NCBI RefSeq assembly: GCF_029224025.1
Contig: NZ_CP119392.1
Coordinates: 2,193,001-2,257,000 of the forward strand
Origin: Rhodanobacter sp. AS-Z3
GTDB taxonomy: Bacteria; Pseudomonadota; Gammaproteobacteria; Xanthomonadales; Rhodanobacteraceae
Length of the DNA: 64,000 nucleotides
Direction: 5' to 3'
The notes beneath the pieces were generated by a model. The model was not told the DNA's origin, did not search any database, and saw only the letters and a list, made by a program, of their open reading frames with translations. Of the stretch, positions 54,967-64,000 are shown piece by piece; within the stretch, counting starts at the first letter, position 1; the number at the start of each line of letters is the position of its first letter. The position numbers and the translations under genes are program-made.

Positions 54967-57288
54967 GTGCACAGGAGCGTCGGGGCATTCACAACATGGT
55001 TGCTTGCCATGGCAAGCGCGATGCCAGCAACTTCGGTTTGTGCGGAAATTCCGCAAGCGCGCTCTGTATCCCATTCGGTACCGGCCAGGCAGGATCAGTC
55101 CGGCACGACGGACCAGGTCACGCGCCAGCACCAACCGGTCGCCGGCATAGAGGACCAAGCGCACACCATGGAGCTTGGCTCGGTGGTGGTCACCGCCAAT
55201 CGGCGCGATGAGACGCTGCAGACTGTGGCTGCCCCGGTATCAGTGCTGACCAACAGGGATATCGAGCGTCAGCATCTGGAGGACTTTGCCGACTACGCCG
55301 GCACCGTGCCGGGTCTGAATTACGTTTCGATGGGACCGGGACAGACCGAGTTGAGCCTCCGCGGCATCGCTTCGGGTTCGGCGCAGCCCAGCGCGTCGGT
55401 AGGTGTCTATGTCGATGAAACTCCTTATGGGTCCAGCAGCGTGTTTGCGACGGGTTCCTTGACGACGCCGGATCTGGACCCCACCGATCTGGAACGCGTC
55501 GAAGTGTTGCGCGGCCCACAGGGCACCTTGTATGGCGCCGGTGCGCTGGGTGGCGTGATTCGTTTCATCACGATTGATCCCGATACCCAGAGTTTGTCGG
55601 GACGCGTGCAGCTAGAGGGTAACCGTGTTGCCGGTGGCGGCAGCGGTTTCAGCACGCATGGAATGATCAATCTGCCATTGATCACCGACAAGATGGCCGT
55701 CCGTGCCACGGCCTTTGATCGAACCGATCCCGGTTTTATCGACGACGCTGGTCTGGGCAAAAGGAATGTCAACGACAGCCGGGTCAAGGGTGGTCGTGTT
55801 TCCTTGTTGTGGATGCCGTCGGAACAAACTTCGCTGCGCCTGATGACCCTGGCGCAGAACCTCAACGGTGACGGCAGTCCGTCGGTCACGCTGCATCCCC
55901 TCAGCAACCAGCCGATTTACGGTGATTTGCAGCAACGGGTTGCGGCGAAGACCGGCACCTTTGCTGGGCGCTATCGCCTCTCCAACGCGACGCTGAAGAG
56001 CGATTTCGGATGGTCGTCGCTGACCGCATCCAGCAGTTACAGCACGCTGGATGCTCGCAGTCAGCCGGATGACACGCCGTTGCTGTATCTCGGTCCGCCG
56101 ACGGGTACCGTGCAGACCAACACCGTGCGTCAGACCAAGGCAACCCAGGAACTGCGACTGCAGTCGCCGACGGATCAGACGGTGGAGTGGCTGGGTGGCG
56201 TGTTCTTCACGCATGAGACGGGCAGCAACCTGCAACATGTTTTTCCGATCAACTATGCGACGGGAGTAGCAGTTGCTTCGCCGTTCGGCATGCCGATTGC
56301 CGATGTGTCATTGCCCAGTACATACGACGCCTATGCGGCCTATGCCAGCCTGACCTTCCATATTTCTGAGCGTTTTGACGTGGAAATGGGTCTGCGGTAC
56401 AGCCATGACCAGCAGCATTTCCAGGAAATTGGCAGTGGCGTCCTGTTTGGTTCGGCCATACCGATGGTACTGGTCGACAAGAAGTCCGCCGACAGCAGCA
56501 ATACCTACTCGTTGACGCCGCGTTTCCATATCAGCGATACAACGATGATTTACGGGCGCGTGGCATCGGGCTTTCTGCCCGGTGGTCCGAACGTGGTTCC
56601 GGCGGGTATTCCCGGTGTCCCGGCCACCTTCAGTCCGACCAGGCTGGTCAACTACGAGCTTGGCCTGAAGACAACTTCGGCAGACCACCGGTTCACAGCG
56701 GATCTTTCGGCGTTCTATATCGACTGGACAAGAATTCCGCTGACCACGTTCATCAACCCGTATAGCTTTCTCACTGATGCTGGCAAGGCCGATAGCAAGG
56801 GTCTGGAAGCAACGATCCAGTTCATTCCCGTGCAAGGTGTGCGGCTTGCCTTCAACTCCGCGTATACCCACGCCAAGCTGACGTCTGCTGCGCCGTCACC
56901 GTCCAATGGCAAGGCGGGCGACCGGCTTCCCTACAGTCCGCAGTTCACTGCCAATGTGAGTGCGGACTATGATTTTCCGCTGAGCGGTGGCTGGAAGGGT
57001 TTTGTCGGCGCGACTTACCAGTTCGTCGGTTCACGCATGACGGACTTCGCCTTCGATGGGTCGGCAAGGTCGACGGTGCCGTCCTACGAAACGCTTGCCT
57101 TGCGTGCCGGTGCTTCCCATGACCAATGGGACTTCCACCTGTACGTCAAGAATCTGGGCAACGAGCGCGGCATTGTGCAGGGTAGTGGCGGTGCCGGTCG
57201 GATGAATCCGGTTAGTGGGATGAACGAAAACAAGGCGACGATCATCACGCCACGGCAGATGGGCGTTTCTGTCAGCTACAGCTTCTGA
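54967..57288 (+). CDS. TonB-dependent outer-membrane receptor
   Basis: The 773-residue receptor begins at a GTG with a strong AGAGGGAGA site and then a signal peptide ending near SVCAE. After about 45 variable residues, a TonB-box-like ELGSVVVTANRRDETLQ leads into the plug domain (VEVLRGPQGTLYGAGALGGVIRF). A complete 22-stranded barrel follows, ending in GVSVSYSF with a C-terminal phenylalanine for BAM recognition. It resembles the broad group of xanthomonad/sphingomonad receptors for unknown siderophores, carbohydrates or terpenoids. No substrate-processing enzyme or regulator is adjacent. Confidence 0.92.
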   Translation: MHRSVGAFTTWLLAMASAMPATSVCAEIPQARSVSHSVPARQDQSGTTDQVTRQHQPVAGIEDQAHTMELGSVVVTANRRDETLQTVAAPVSVLTNRDIERQHLEDFADYAGTVPGLNYVSMGPGQTELSLRGIASGSAQPSASVGVYVDETPYGSSSVFATGSLTTPDLDPTDLERVEVLRGPQGTLYGAGALGGVIRFITIDPDTQSLSGRVQLEGNRVAGGGSGFSTHGMINLPLITDKMAVRATAFDRTDPGFIDDAGLGKRNVNDSRVKGGRVSLLWMPSEQTSLRLMTLAQNLNGDGSPSVTLHPLSNQPIYGDLQQRVAAKTGTFAGRYRLSNATLKSDFGWSSLTASSSYSTLDARSQPDDTPLLYLGPPTGTVQTNTVRQTKATQELRLQSPTDQTVEWLGGVFFTHETGSNLQHVFPINYATGVAVASPFGMPIADVSLPSTYDAYAAYASLTFHISERFDVEMGLRYSHDQQHFQEIGSGVLFGSAIPMVLVDKKSADSSNTYSLTPRFHISDTTMIYGRVASGFLPGGPNVVPAGIPGVPATFSPTRLVNYELGLKTTSADHRFTADLSAFYIDWTRIPLTTFINPYSFLTDAGKADSKGLEATIQFIPVQGVRLAFNSAYTHAKLTSAAPSPSNGKAGDRLPYSPQFTANVSADYDFPLSGGWKGFVGATYQFVGSRMTDFAFDGSARSTVPSYETLALRAGASHDQWDFHLYVKNLGNERGIVQGSGGAGRMNPVSGMNENKATIITPRQMGVSVSYSF

Positions 57289-58055
57289 GCGGTATCGGGA
57301 AGACACGCCAGGCAAGATCTTCCTGCGTGTGATTAACCCGGCCGAGTATCGCGCACAGAGCGCTGCATTCACGGATGCTGGGAACAGACGACGAGCATCA
57401 CGGTTGCGTTGACCGACACGGCATGCCGGCGTCGATGGAGGGGTACTTGCCGAGTGACCACGGTGGCTGCCTTGATGCGTTGGTCAGTACGCGCGGCGAA
57501 ACGCTTTTCGGCGCGGATGGGGTGATCCAGGTCGGCGGCAAGTCACGAAGGTTGCGTGCTGTTGGCTAACTTCTGCGGCACCCTGATCGATGACACACCC
57601 GCTCTGCACGACGCCCTGGAGCATGCGCAGTGCGATCGGTTCCGCCCGCTCGTGTGGGAAAAGAAATGGCCGGCGCTGATTCGGGAAGTGTTCGCCGAAA
57701 CCGTTCTTCGGCGCGCTGTAGCGGTGGCAGCCACCCTACCGGCAAGCTGTCTGCAGATGCTGCGAATGCACTGCTGTCGGCGCAACGCCAGCGACTGAGT
57801 TTGCCGGTGGCTGATCCGGTGCGTGGTGACGACGCATTCGAGCAACCGGTGGACGCTGCACTCAGCGGGTCGCTGATCCGGCGGGCTCCCATCTGCTGTG
57901 GTCGCCACAAGTGCCGGTGCGCTTGCGCAACGGGTGCGGGAGGTCGAGCACCGATGATGTGAAACGCGCGCGGCGCTCCGGTAAACTCGACAAATAAGGT
58001 TGTTGCGCTGGCTCATGGTCCGGCGTGCCAACCATCCGTTTTTCGATGGAGCATC
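57289..58055. other. Gene-poor, possibly decayed stretch between TonB receptor and surE
   Basis: About 770 bases without an intact gene I can support. Short open frames at 57375-57569, 57556-57798 and 57630-57962 (all plus strand) overlap in different phases. Protein-like fragments such as GETLFGADGVIQVGGKSRRL, then RFRPLVWEKKWPALIREVFAETVLRR, suggest a frameshifted gene remnant. I do not recognise the original family. The last 90 bases are the surE leader, with a GGAG site. Confidence 0.4.
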
Positions 58056-58853
58056 ATGCGAGTTCTGGTGAGTAATGACGACGGCGTGGATGCCCCTGGC
58101 ATCCGCGTGCTGGCAGAGCGCCTTGCTGCGGTGGCCAAGGTGACGGTGGTGGCGCCTGATCGTGACCGTTCCGGGGCCAGCAATTCGCTTACCCTCGATG
58201 CGCCCTTGCGGGTCTTGCCGATGGGTGATGGTTTTTACCGCGTGGCAGGCACGCCGACCGATTGCGTGCATCTGGCGTTGGCTGGCCTGCTCGACGAAGA
58301 GCCGGACATGGTGGTGTCGGGTATCAACAACTCGGCCAACCTCGGCGACGACGTGATTTATTCGGGCACCGTTTCGGCGGCGATGGAAGGGCGCTTTCTC
58401 GGCTTGCCGGCGATTGCCGTGTCGTTGGTCAGTCATGATCACAAGGGCGTGCATTACGAATCGGCGGCAAAAGCGGTCTTGCTGTTGATGCAGCGGTTGC
58501 TGGTCGATCCGCTGCCGGCGGACACCATTCTCAACGTCAACGTGCCGGACTGCCCCTGGGATGAAATCCAGGGCTTCGAGGTCACCCGACTGGGACGTCG
58601 CCATCGTGCGGCTCCCTGCATTGCGCAGACTGATCCCCGGGGGCGTCCGATCTGGTGGATTGGTCCGGCTGGCGAAGCGGATGACGCCGGCCCGGGTACC
58701 GATTTCAATGCGGTGCGTCGCGGCTTTGTTTCGGTGACGCCCATTCATGTCGACCTGACTCGTTTCCAGGCACTGGAGAAAGTCAGTAGCTGGATGCTGC
58801 CGCTCAGCGATGAGATGGCCCGTGGTCGCGGCACCGCGAGCGAGGTAGCCTGA
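58056..58853 (+). CDS. surE: 5'/3'-nucleotidase SurE
   Basis: SurE is a metal-dependent nucleoside monophosphate phosphatase linked to stationary-phase survival. The 265-residue protein begins [16 protein letters not shown], with the conserved N-D-D metal site. [16 protein letters not shown] and [19 protein letters not shown] are also present. The start has GGAG upstream. It is four bases before pcm, in the order known from E. coli. Confidence 0.96.
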   Translation: MRVLVSNDDGVDAPGIRVLAERLAAVAKVTVVAPDRDRSGASNSLTLDAPLRVLPMGDGFYRVAGTPTDCVHLALAGLLDEEPDMVVSGINNSANLGDDVIYSGTVSAAMEGRFLGLPAIAVSLVSHDHKGVHYESAAKAVLLLMQRLLVDPLPADTILNVNVPDCPWDEIQGFEVTRLGRRHRAAPCIAQTDPRGRPIWWIGPAGEADDAGPGTDFNAVRRGFVSVTPIHVDLTRFQALEKVSSWMLPLSDEMARGRGTASEVA

Positions 58854-58856
58854 GTC

Positions 58857-59552
58857 ATGACGGTTTATCCACTGCCGCCGGCGGAGCTGAAAGGCGAAGG
58901 GATGACTTCGCAGCGGGCGCGCGACCGGCTGGCCACCTTGCTGAAGGACAGCGGCATCCGCGATACGCGGGTGATCGAGGTGATCCGGAATTTGCCGCGT
59001 CACCATTTCATCGATCAGGCGCTGCATTCACGCGCCTACGAAAATGATGCCTTGCCGATCGGCCACGGCCAGACCATCTCGCAACCGTGGGTGGTGGCGA
59101 GGATGACCGAAGCCTTGCTTGAGCATTTCGATGCGAAGCAGGGCATGCCGCAGAAGGTGCTGGAGATCGGTACCGGTTCCGGCTATCAGGCGGCGGTGCT
59201 GGCAGCTTTGGTACCGCAGTTGTTCACCGTGGAACGCATCGAGGCGCTGCTGCGACAGGCGCGTCGACGCTTCCGTCAGCTTGGTCTGACCAATCTGCGT
59301 TCGCGTCACGACGACGGCAAACTGGGCTGGGCTGATGAAGCGCCGTTCGACGCAATCATTCTCACTGCTGCCGGCGATACCATTCCCACCCGCATTCTTG
59401 ACCAGCTCAGCCCAACCGGCGTGCTGGTGGCGCCGGTCGGTTCGCCCAGCCGTCAAACCCTGATCCGCATGCGTGGCGACGGGCAGGGCGATTTCATCCA
59501 GGAAGAACTCGGCCCGGTCAGTTTCGTGCCGCTGCTTGGCGGGATCGGCTGA
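58857..59552 (+). CDS. pcm: Protein-L-isoaspartate O-methyltransferase
   Basis: Pcm methylates damaged isoaspartyl residues with SAM to start their repair. The 231-residue protein has the SAM loop VLEIGTGSGYQAAVLA and the family motifs HHFIDQA and GHGQTISQPWVVA. It is four bases after surE and overlaps the yqaA-like start by one base (TGATG). Confidence 0.95.
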   Translation: MTVYPLPPAELKGEGMTSQRARDRLATLLKDSGIRDTRVIEVIRNLPRHHFIDQALHSRAYENDALPIGHGQTISQPWVVARMTEALLEHFDAKQGMPQKVLEIGTGSGYQAAVLAALVPQLFTVERIEALLRQARRRFRQLGLTNLRSRHDDGKLGWADEAPFDAIILTAAGDTIPTRILDQLSPTGVLVAPVGSPSRQTLIRMRGDGQGDFIQEELGPVSFVPLLGGIG

Positions 59553-60160
59553 TGCGTCTGTTCGAGACACTTTATGCGCGGGCACTGGTCTGGGCACGCG
59601 CGCCGCGTGCGGTGTACTACCTGTGTGCGCTGAGCTTTTTCGAGGCGTTCATTTTTCCGATCATGCCGGAAGTGATGCTGGCCCCGATGATGCTGGGCAA
59701 ACGGCACAAGGCGTTTTTCTACGCCAACCTGTCGCTGCTGTTTTCGCTGCTGGGCGCGCTGGTCGGCTATGCCCTGGGACACTGGGCCTACGAGACCGTG
59801 AAGCCGCTCCTGAGCGTGCACATGCAGCAGGTCATCACGGTCTGGGTGGACAATCTGCGCACCGACATGAACCAGCATTGGCTTGCCATGTTGGGCGCAC
59901 TGACGCTGGCGGCGCTGCAGCCGGTGATTCCGATGAAGCTGGTGACCTGGGCGGCCGGCATCGTCGGCGTGCCGGTGCTGCCGTTCCTTGCCTGCGTGGC
60001 CGTCGGTCGCGGCAAGCGGGTGTGGCTGCTGGCTTTGTTGATCCGCTTGTTTGGTGAGCGTGCCGAACGCATGCTGCATCGAAATATCGAGTGGATCGGC
60101 TGGGCCGCGCTGGTGTTGCTGGGATTATTGCTGGGCTGGTGGCTGTGGTCGCGGGGATGA
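59552..60160 (+). CDS. YqaA-family (DedA/SNARE-associated) membrane protein
   Basis: The 202-residue polytopic membrane protein matches the YqaA branch of the DedA/VTT superfamily. It contains FFEAFIFPIMPEVMLAPMML near the start and a late amphipathic ALQPVIPMKLVTWAAGI segment. DedA relatives affect membrane potential and lipid-carrier flipping; YqaA function is not known. It lies between pcm and nlpD, where E. coli has no gene, and is translationally coupled to pcm. Confidence 0.88.
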   Translation: MRLFETLYARALVWARAPRAVYYLCALSFFEAFIFPIMPEVMLAPMMLGKRHKAFFYANLSLLFSLLGALVGYALGHWAYETVKPLLSVHMQQVITVWVDNLRTDMNQHWLAMLGALTLAALQPVIPMKLVTWAAGIVGVPVLPFLACVAVGRGKRVWLLALLIRLFGERAERMLHRNIEWIGWAALVLLGLLLGWWLWSRG

Positions 60161-60219
60161 ACAGGTCACGGCGAGCATCGTGCATGAAAATGCCCGCCCG
60201 CCTCGGTATGCTGGGTAGC

Positions 60220-61215
60220 ATGAATCGTTATCTTCAAGGCTCGATGTTGCTGCTTGCCGTATGCGTACTGTCCGCGTGCGGCATCATGCGGAGCTCGGTC
60301 GTGGTAGAGCCTGCACCAGGCAATACCTATCGCAATGCGCCCAGCGTCGTTGCGCCATCACCGGCGCGCACGCCGATACCGGGTGGCAGCTACCAGGTGA
60401 TGCATGGCGATACCCTGTATTCCATTGCGTTTCGCAAAGGCGTCGATTTTCGCGACCTGGCTCAATGGAACAATATTGCCGCGCCCTATACGATCTGGCC
60501 GGGCCAGCAATTGATCCTGTCGCCCCATGCGAAACAGGATTCCGGCCACGCGGCCACGCTGCCGCCCGCGAAGTCGGCAACAACGTCGGTGGCCACGGCG
60601 CCGATGTTCGAGCCGGTGCTGCCGGCGCCAGCCGCAGCCCCGGCGGAGAGCGCCGGGCCAGCCGTGGCAGCGACCGCTTCTGCTGCTCATTCGCCGGTGT
60701 CGGGTACGACGGTAGCAAGGCCGGTTGTGCCCGCCGTGGCCGCTACGGTACCGAACGTGGTGCCAGTAGCCGGCGTTCCCGCCGAGGCGCCAGCTGCGAT
60801 GCCACCGCCGGCACCGCCAGCAGCCGGAGTGTCGCGAGTGGTCAGTGGCGTGCAATGGCACTGGCCGGCGGACGGTACCCTGGTAGGCCGTTTCAGCAGC
60901 GGCGATGCAATTCCCGGCATTGAAATCGCTGGCAAAGCCGGTGATCCCGTACGGGCCGCCGCTGACGGCGTGGTGGTTTACAGCGGCAACGGCCTGGTCG
61001 GCTACGGCGAGCTGGTGATCATCAAGCACAACGACAGCTTTCTGTCTGCCTATGGTCACAACCGCAAACGGCTGGTCAAGGAAGGGCAGCGCGTCAGTCG
61101 CGGTCAGCAGATTGCGGAAATGGGTTCGACCGGAGCCTCCCGCAACGAACTGGAGTTTCAGATCCGCAAGGACGGCAACCCGGTAGACCCGCTGACTTAT
61201 TTGCCCCAGCGCTGA
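60220..61215 (+). CDS. nlpD: Murein hydrolase activator NlpD (LysM, degenerate LytM)
   Basis: This 331-residue lipoprotein (lipobox VLSACG) has one LysM domain (about 60-105, YQVMHGDTLYSIAFRKG). A long Ala/Pro linker and a C-terminal LytM/M23 domain follow. The M23 zinc residues are missing: the HxxxD motif is replaced around GIEIAG, and HxH by LEFQIR. It should therefore activate an amidase (AmiC type) rather than cut peptidoglycan itself. The ATG at 60220 gives the signal peptide; the frame is open to 60091. rpoS, its usual downstream neighbour in E. coli, is not here. Confidence 0.92.
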   Translation: MNRYLQGSMLLLAVCVLSACGIMRSSVVVEPAPGNTYRNAPSVVAPSPARTPIPGGSYQVMHGDTLYSIAFRKGVDFRDLAQWNNIAAPYTIWPGQQLILSPHAKQDSGHAATLPPAKSATTSVATAPMFEPVLPAPAAAPAESAGPAVAATASAAHSPVSGTTVARPVVPAVAATVPNVVPVAGVPAEAPAAMPPPAPPAAGVSRVVSGVQWHWPADGTLVGRFSSGDAIPGIEIAGKAGDPVRAAADGVVVYSGNGLVGYGELVIIKHNDSFLSAYGHNRKRLVKEGQRVSRGQQIAEMGSTGASRNELEFQIRKDGNPVDPLTYLPQR

Positions 61216-61255
61216 GTTACTGCCAATCGCAGCAGGCTGAAGCAAGTCGCCGTGA

Positions 61256-61633
61256 TTAGCCCGGCGGCAGAATGAATGCGGCGATGACTCGACGGCCTTC
61301 GTCAGCCAGCAGGTTGTAAGTGCGCGCTGCGGCGGCGTTGTCCATGACTTCGATGCCAATGTTCTTGCGCAGGAAACCGGCCATGAACTCCGCCGCTGGG
61401 AAGCTCTGGCGCGCGCCGGTACCCAGTACGACCAGTTCGGGTTTCAGCACCAGCAATTCCTGGACATGACTGGCATCGAGCATGTTCGCGTCGGTCACCG
61501 GCCAGTTCTCGATCGCCTTGTCCGGTGCAAGCAGGAAGCTTGCCGTGAGCTCGCGATCAATCAGGGTGATGCCCTGCGCGCCCACCCGACGCACGTACAG
61601 ATAACCTTCGGGACGTTCCAGCGACAGATCCAT
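61256..61633 (-). CDS. Mth938-like (DUF498, NDUFAF3-type) domain protein
   Basis: The 125-residue protein has the Mth938-like fold: DLSLERPEGYLYVRRVG at the start, then LVVLGTGARQSFPAAEF and GIEVMDNAAAARTYNLLADEGRRV. Human NDUFAF3 of this family assists complex I assembly; the bacterial role is unsettled. Its start shares one base with the stop of yhbY, so the two form a minus-strand pair that converges on nlpD. Confidence 0.85.
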   Translation of the reverse strand: MDLSLERPEGYLYVRRVGAQGITLIDRELTASFLLAPDKAIENWPVTDANMLDASHVQELLVLKPELVVLGTGARQSFPAAEFMAGFLRKNIGIEVMDNAAAARTYNLLADEGRRVIAAFILPPG

Positions 61634-61929
61634 CAGCGCGGCAGGGCGATCTTCGGTTCGTCGACGTTGCGGCGAAACAGCACCACGACATGGCCGATTT
61701 GCTGAACCGGCTCGGCACCGGTGCCGCCGGTCAGCACATCAATCTGCGCCTGACGTTCGTCCTTGTCGCCACCGGACAGCTTGATCTTGACCAGCTCGTG
61801 GATATCCAGCGCCTGGTTCAATTCTTTCACCACCGCCTCGGTGGCGCCCTTGTTGCCCAGCAGCACAACCGCGTTCAGGTCGTGGGCGAGGCTGCGCAGG
61901 TAGCGGGTCTGCGAGGAGGTAAGGGCCAT
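61633..61929 (-). CDS. yhbY: YhbY-family CRM-domain RNA-binding protein
   Basis: The 98-residue CRM-domain protein contains the GNKG RNA-binding loop (VVLLGNKGATEAVV) and ELVKIKLSGGDKDER. YhbY associates with pre-50S ribosomal particles. It is divergent from rlmE by about 80 bases, the arrangement known from E. coli yhbY/rlmE-ftsH. Confidence 0.93.
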   Translation of the reverse strand: MALTSSQTRYLRSLAHDLNAVVLLGNKGATEAVVKELNQALDIHELVKIKLSGGDKDERQAQIDVLTGGTGAEPVQQIGHVVVLFRRNVDEPKIALPR

Positions 61930-62011
61930 GCGGTGGGACTCGATTCACGGTTGATGAACGGCAAAGGGTATCATGCGGGCATCCCGTTCCCCAATCGGCA
62001 ACAGTAACGAC

Positions 62012-62658
62012 ATGGCCCGCAGCAAAAGCAGTGCAGTCTGGCTGCGCGAACATTTCAACGACGAGTATGTGAAGAAGGCGCAGGCTGAAGGCCTGCGTTC
62101 GCGTGCCGTCTACAAGCTGGAAGAGCTGCTGGAGCGCGACCGTCTGCTCAAGCCGGGTATTAATGTGGTCGATCTGGGCGCAGCCCCGGGCAGTTGGTCG
62201 CAATTAGTGAGCAATCGGCTAGGCGGTACCGGTAAAGTGTTCGCGCTGGACATCCTGCCCATGCAGAGCATCGCGGGGGTGGATTTCCTGGAGGGCGACT
62301 TCCGCGAGGAAAGCGTGCTGCGGGAGCTGGAATCGCGCATGGAAGGCCTCAAGGTCGATCTTGTACTGTGCGATATGGCCCCCAATATGAGTGGAGTGGC
62401 ACTGGCTGACCAGATCCGTGCGATGGCCCTGGCCGAGCTGGCGCTCGATTTCAGCCGGCAGTGGTTGAAGCCGGGCGGTTCGTTCCTGATCAAGTTGTTT
62501 CAGGGTGTCGGCTTTGACGATTACTTGCGTAGCTTGCGCGCGGACTTCAGTCGCGTGACGATGCGTAAACCTAAGGCCTCACGCGCACGTTCGCGTGAGG
62601 TGTACGCGCTGGCGATGGGCCGCAAACCCGTCGCCACGACACCGGGCGAGAACCGTGC

Positions 62659-62662
<4 letters not shown>
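62012..62662 (+). CDS. rlmE: 23S rRNA 2'-O-ribose U2552 methyltransferase
   Basis: RlmE (FtsJ, RrmJ) methylates U2552 of 23S rRNA late in 50S assembly. The 216-residue enzyme begins [17 protein letters not shown]. It has the SAM site [13 protein letters not shown], the catalytic CDMAPNMSG aspartate and the KLFQG lysine. The start at 62012 is preferred over 61973. It overlaps ftsH by four bases. Confidence 0.96.

Positions 62663-64000
<1,338 letters not shown>

Noticed and set aside
57543..59027. 494-codon minus-strand ORF over surE
   Set aside because: It is antisense to surE and part of pcm, which have complete motifs, and its own translation is Arg/His/Gln-rich shadow sequence.
60220..61215. 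NlpD as an active M23 endopeptidase
   Set aside because: The HxxxD and HxH zinc residues are absent, so it is an activator type.

Overview
The window is a GC-rich, densely packed bacterial chromosome segment. Gene order and protein sequences point to a gammaproteobacterium of the order Xanthomonadales (Lysobacterales), most likely the Rhodanobacter/Dyella/Luteibacter side. Pointers include an L2-like class A beta-lactamase, a RoxA oxygenase, the tig-clpP-clpX-lon-hupB-ppiD order, and the pyrG-kdsA-eno-ftsB-ispD-ispF block. Genus is an inference from reading alone. No rRNA, CRISPR array, prophage or intact insertion sequence was found.

Layout: (1) 1-7.4 kb, minus strand: sucB and sucA (2-oxoglutarate dehydrogenase), a GNAT-DUF7931 fusion, the ribosomal oxygenase roxA and a TauE/SafE permease. 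(2) 7.5-15.9 kb: a sulfate-assimilation cluster, cysJ-cysI-cysH, then the LysR regulator cysB divergent from cysG, then cysK. A 16-bp AGACGT-N4-ACGTCT palindrome occurs both before cysJ and in the cysB/cysG divergent region, a likely shared operator. (3) 16-17.2 kb: an HxlR regulator divergent from a beta-class GST, with a repeated operator between them. (4) 17.5-26.6 kb: tRNA-Leu, tig, clpP, clpX, lon, hupB, tRNA-Val, tRNA-Asp and ppiD, a proteostasis block separated by hairpins. (5) 26.7-38.4 kb: a more variable region with a TMEM175-type channel, SnoaL-like protein, sirtuin, small membrane protein, DUF1615 lipoprotein, host-attachment protein, YfcG/YghU-type GST, class A beta-lactamase, cytochrome b561, VIT-family transporter, penicillin-acylase-family hydrolase, Rossmann protein and a heme-oxygenase-fold putative dimetal enzyme. 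A 3' remnant of what looks like an FAD-dependent oxidase lies next to the acylase. (6) 38.5-45.8 kb: a GGDEF/EAL membrane protein, lipA, a small SFPASDPPS protein, an AhpD-like protein coupled to a second cysteine-synthase-like enzyme, and an aminopeptidase P. (7) 46-64 kb: pyrG-kdsA-eno-ftsB-ispD-ispF-mgtE-truD, smr, a TonB-dependent receptor with decayed flanking DNA, surE-pcm-yqaA-nlpD, then Mth938-like, yhbY, rlmE and a right-truncated ftsH.

The genes are mostly core metabolism and cell maintenance: the TCA cycle, cysteine and siroheme synthesis, protein quality control, CTP, KDO, MEP isoprenoid and lipoyl synthesis, and septation. The items most worth follow-up are the shared cys operator, the HxlR operator, the AhpD/CysK-like pair, the dimetal heme-oxygenase-fold enzyme, the beta-lactamase/acylase neighbourhood, and the TonB-receptor island that breaks the truD-surE linkage known from E. 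coli. Many long antisense ORFs in this GC-rich DNA are shadows and are not listed.
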